A stretch of DNA of 42,729 nucleotides, taken from NCBI GenBank assembly GCA_938029725.1, contig CALHGE010000029.1, positions 1 through 42,729 on the forward strand, given 5' to 3'. Below the pieces are notes generated by a model. It had not been told where the DNA came from. It worked only from the letters and a program-made list of their open reading frames with translations, and did no database searches. A program made the translations under genes and the position numbers. This document shows, one piece after another, positions 41,485-42,729 of this stretch; position 1 is the stretch's first letter, and each line of letters begins with the position of its first letter. The DNA comes from an uncultured Flavobacteriaceae bacterium. Its GTDB lineage: Bacteria; Bacteroidota; Bacteroidia; Flavobacteriales; Flavobacteriaceae.

Positions 41485-42729
41485 ATGTCTGACGATAAGA
41501 AAGTCATTTTCTCCATGTCTGGAGTCACCAAGACCTATAAAACAGCGAATACTCCTGTACTTAAGAATATTTACCTAAGCTTCTTCTACGGAGCTAAAAT
41601 TGGTATTCTAGGCCTAAACGGGTCTGGTAAATCTACCTTGTTAAAAATTATCGCAGGTGTTGATAAAAACTACCAAGGTGATGTCGTTTTTTCGCCTGGA
41701 TACAAAGTGGGGTACTTAGAACAAGAACCACAACTAGATGAAGAAAAAACGGTTCTAGAGATTGTTAAAGAGGGCGTTGCAGAAACCGTTGCAATTCTTG
41801 ATGAATACAATAAAATCAATGATATGTTCGGTTTGCCTGAGGTCTATGAAGATGCAGACAAGATGCAGAAGTTGATGGATAAACAAGCGCTGCTCCAAGA
41901 CCAAATCGATGCTTCAAATGCTTGGGAGTTAGATACCAAGTTAGAAATCGCGATGGATGCGCTTCGTACGCCTGATTCTGATAAGAAAATTGGAGTATTG
42001 TCAGGTGGAGAAAGAAGACGTGTGGCTTTGTGTAGATTGTTGCTTCAAGAACCAGAAATTTTACTCTTAGATGAGCCTACCAACCACTTAGATGCTGAGT
42101 CAGTACACTGGTTAGAACATCATTTAGCGCAATACAAAGGAACCGTGATTGCGGTAACGCACGATAGATATTTCTTGGATAATGTCGCTGGCTGGATTCT
42201 TGAATTGGATAGGGGTGAAGGTATTCCATGGAAAGGGAACTATTCGAGTTGGTTAGATCAAAAATCAACACGTTTGGCTCAGGAAAGTAAAACTGCTTCT
42301 AAGCGTCAAAAAACTTTAGAACGTGAACTAGAATGGGTGCGTCAAGGTGCTAAAGGAAGGCAGACGAAGCAAAAAGCGCGTTTAAAGAATTACGATAAAC
42401 TCATGAGTCAAGATTCTAAAGAGCTTGACGAAAAGTTAGAAATCTATATTCCTAACGGACCTCGTTTGGGTACCAATGTAATCGATTGTAAAGGCGTCAG
42501 TAAAGCCTATGACGATAAGTTGTTATATGAAGATTTAAATTTTTCTTTACCACAAGCCGGTATCGTAGGTGTTATAGGACCTAATGGTGCTGGTAAAACC
42601 ACTATTTTTCGCATGATAATGGGAGAGGAGGCTCCTGATAAAGGAGAATTTGAAGTAGGGGAAACCGCAAAAATCGCTTATGTAGATCAAAGTCATTCCA
42701 ATATTGATCTTGAAAAGACCATTTGGCAG
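41485..42729 (+). CDS. ettA: ABC-F ATPase, energy-dependent translational throttle protein (partial)
   Basis: The frame is open from the ATG at 41485 to the right edge: 415 residues of an expected 560 or so. The first ATPase has GILGLNGSGKSTLLKIIAG (Walker A) at about 36-54, LSGGERRRVALCRLLL (signature) and EILLLDEPTNHLD (Walker B). The arm and linker domain includes the basic coiled region RQKTLERELEWVRQGAKGRQ and TKQKARL. The second ATPase starts with VIGPNGAGKTTIFRMIMG. The short toe and the GRQTKQKAR linker fit EttA, which binds the ribosomal E site and gates the first peptide bond according to ADP/ATP ratio. Other ABC-F classes are possible but less likely. Confidence 0.93.
   Translation, partial: MSDDKKVIFSMSGVTKTYKTANTPVLKNIYLSFFYGAKIGILGLNGSGKSTLLKIIAGVDKNYQGDVVFSPGYKVGYLEQEPQLDEEKTVLEIVKEGVAETVAILDEYNKINDMFGLPEVYEDADKMQKLMDKQALLQDQIDASNAWELDTKLEIAMDALRTPDSDKKIGVLSGGERRRVALCRLLLQEPEILLLDEPTNHLDAESVHWLEHHLAQYKGTVIAVTHDRYFLDNVAGWILELDRGEGIPWKGNYSSWLDQKSTRLAQESKTASKRQKTLERELEWVRQGAKGRQTKQKARLKNYDKLMSQDSKELDEKLEIYIPNGPRLGTNVIDCKGVSKAYDDKLLYEDLNFSLPQAGIVGVIGPNGAGKTTIFRMIMGEEAPDKGEFEVGETAKIAYVDQSHSNIDLEKTIWQ

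Noticed and set aside
1..42729. CRISPR array, tRNA, rRNA, phage or conjugative genes
   Set aside because: No regularly spaced repeats, no tRNA T-loop and acceptor pattern, and no recognisable phage or transfer genes were found by eye on either strand.

Overview
The window looks like a chromosomal segment of a marine-type member of the Flavobacteriaceae (Bacteroidota). The signs are low GC content, a type IX secretion C-terminal sorting domain at the left edge, SusC/TonB-plug and carboxypeptidase-regulatory-like (CPD) domains, an almost complete menaquinone gene set in flavobacterial style, several TAnnTTTG promoter -7 elements placed just before starts, and very little Shine-Dalgarno signal. 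No tRNA, rRNA, CRISPR array or phage was seen. Functions come from motif recognition by eye, not from database searches.

Layout. 1-900: the end of a T9SS-secreted protein, then gene-poor DNA with a decayed IS21-type istA start. 917-3523 (minus): DUF4252 lipoprotein, RluA-type pseudouridine synthase, lspA and panB, the last three forming an operon. 3731-4263: a small secreted NTF2-like protein followed by two strong hairpins. 4305-6415 (minus): a Tat-exported Gfo/Idh oxidoreductase and a DUF1080 lipoprotein, a pairing typical of 3-keto-sugar catabolism. 6548-8403 (minus): sdaA and a small frameshifted gene. 8661-11920 (plus): solitary dnaK and a secreted protein of unknown role, both preceded by sigma-54-like elements. 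12055-13842 (minus): two GNAT acetyltransferases and an esterase.

13914-27484 is a dispersed menaquinone region: menI, menF, menD, menA, menC and menE. Interleaved with them are a DUF2853 protein, a CvfB-like S1 protein, a SPOR-like membrane protein, a LytTR response regulator, a TPR histidine kinase, an SDR and a CPBP membrane protease embedded between menC and menE. menB, menH and the final methyltransferase are not in the window.

27577-38309 is the most unusual part. Five exported proteins carry a CPD domain ending in an E/D-EVVV-type motif. Four of them continue into a TonB-plug-like domain, but none has room for a beta-barrel. Instead the plugs are fused to von Willebrand A modules, a helical TPR-like region and a C-terminal module resembling DUF2135 (YfaP). 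A secreted M24 peptidase gene lies among them. I consider this the best candidate for an undescribed system.

38317-42729: an acyl-CoA carboxylase carboxyltransferase subunit (minus), a dihydrodiol-dehydrogenase-like Gfo/Idh protein, a 60-residue membrane protein, and an ABC-F protein of EttA type cut by the right edge.
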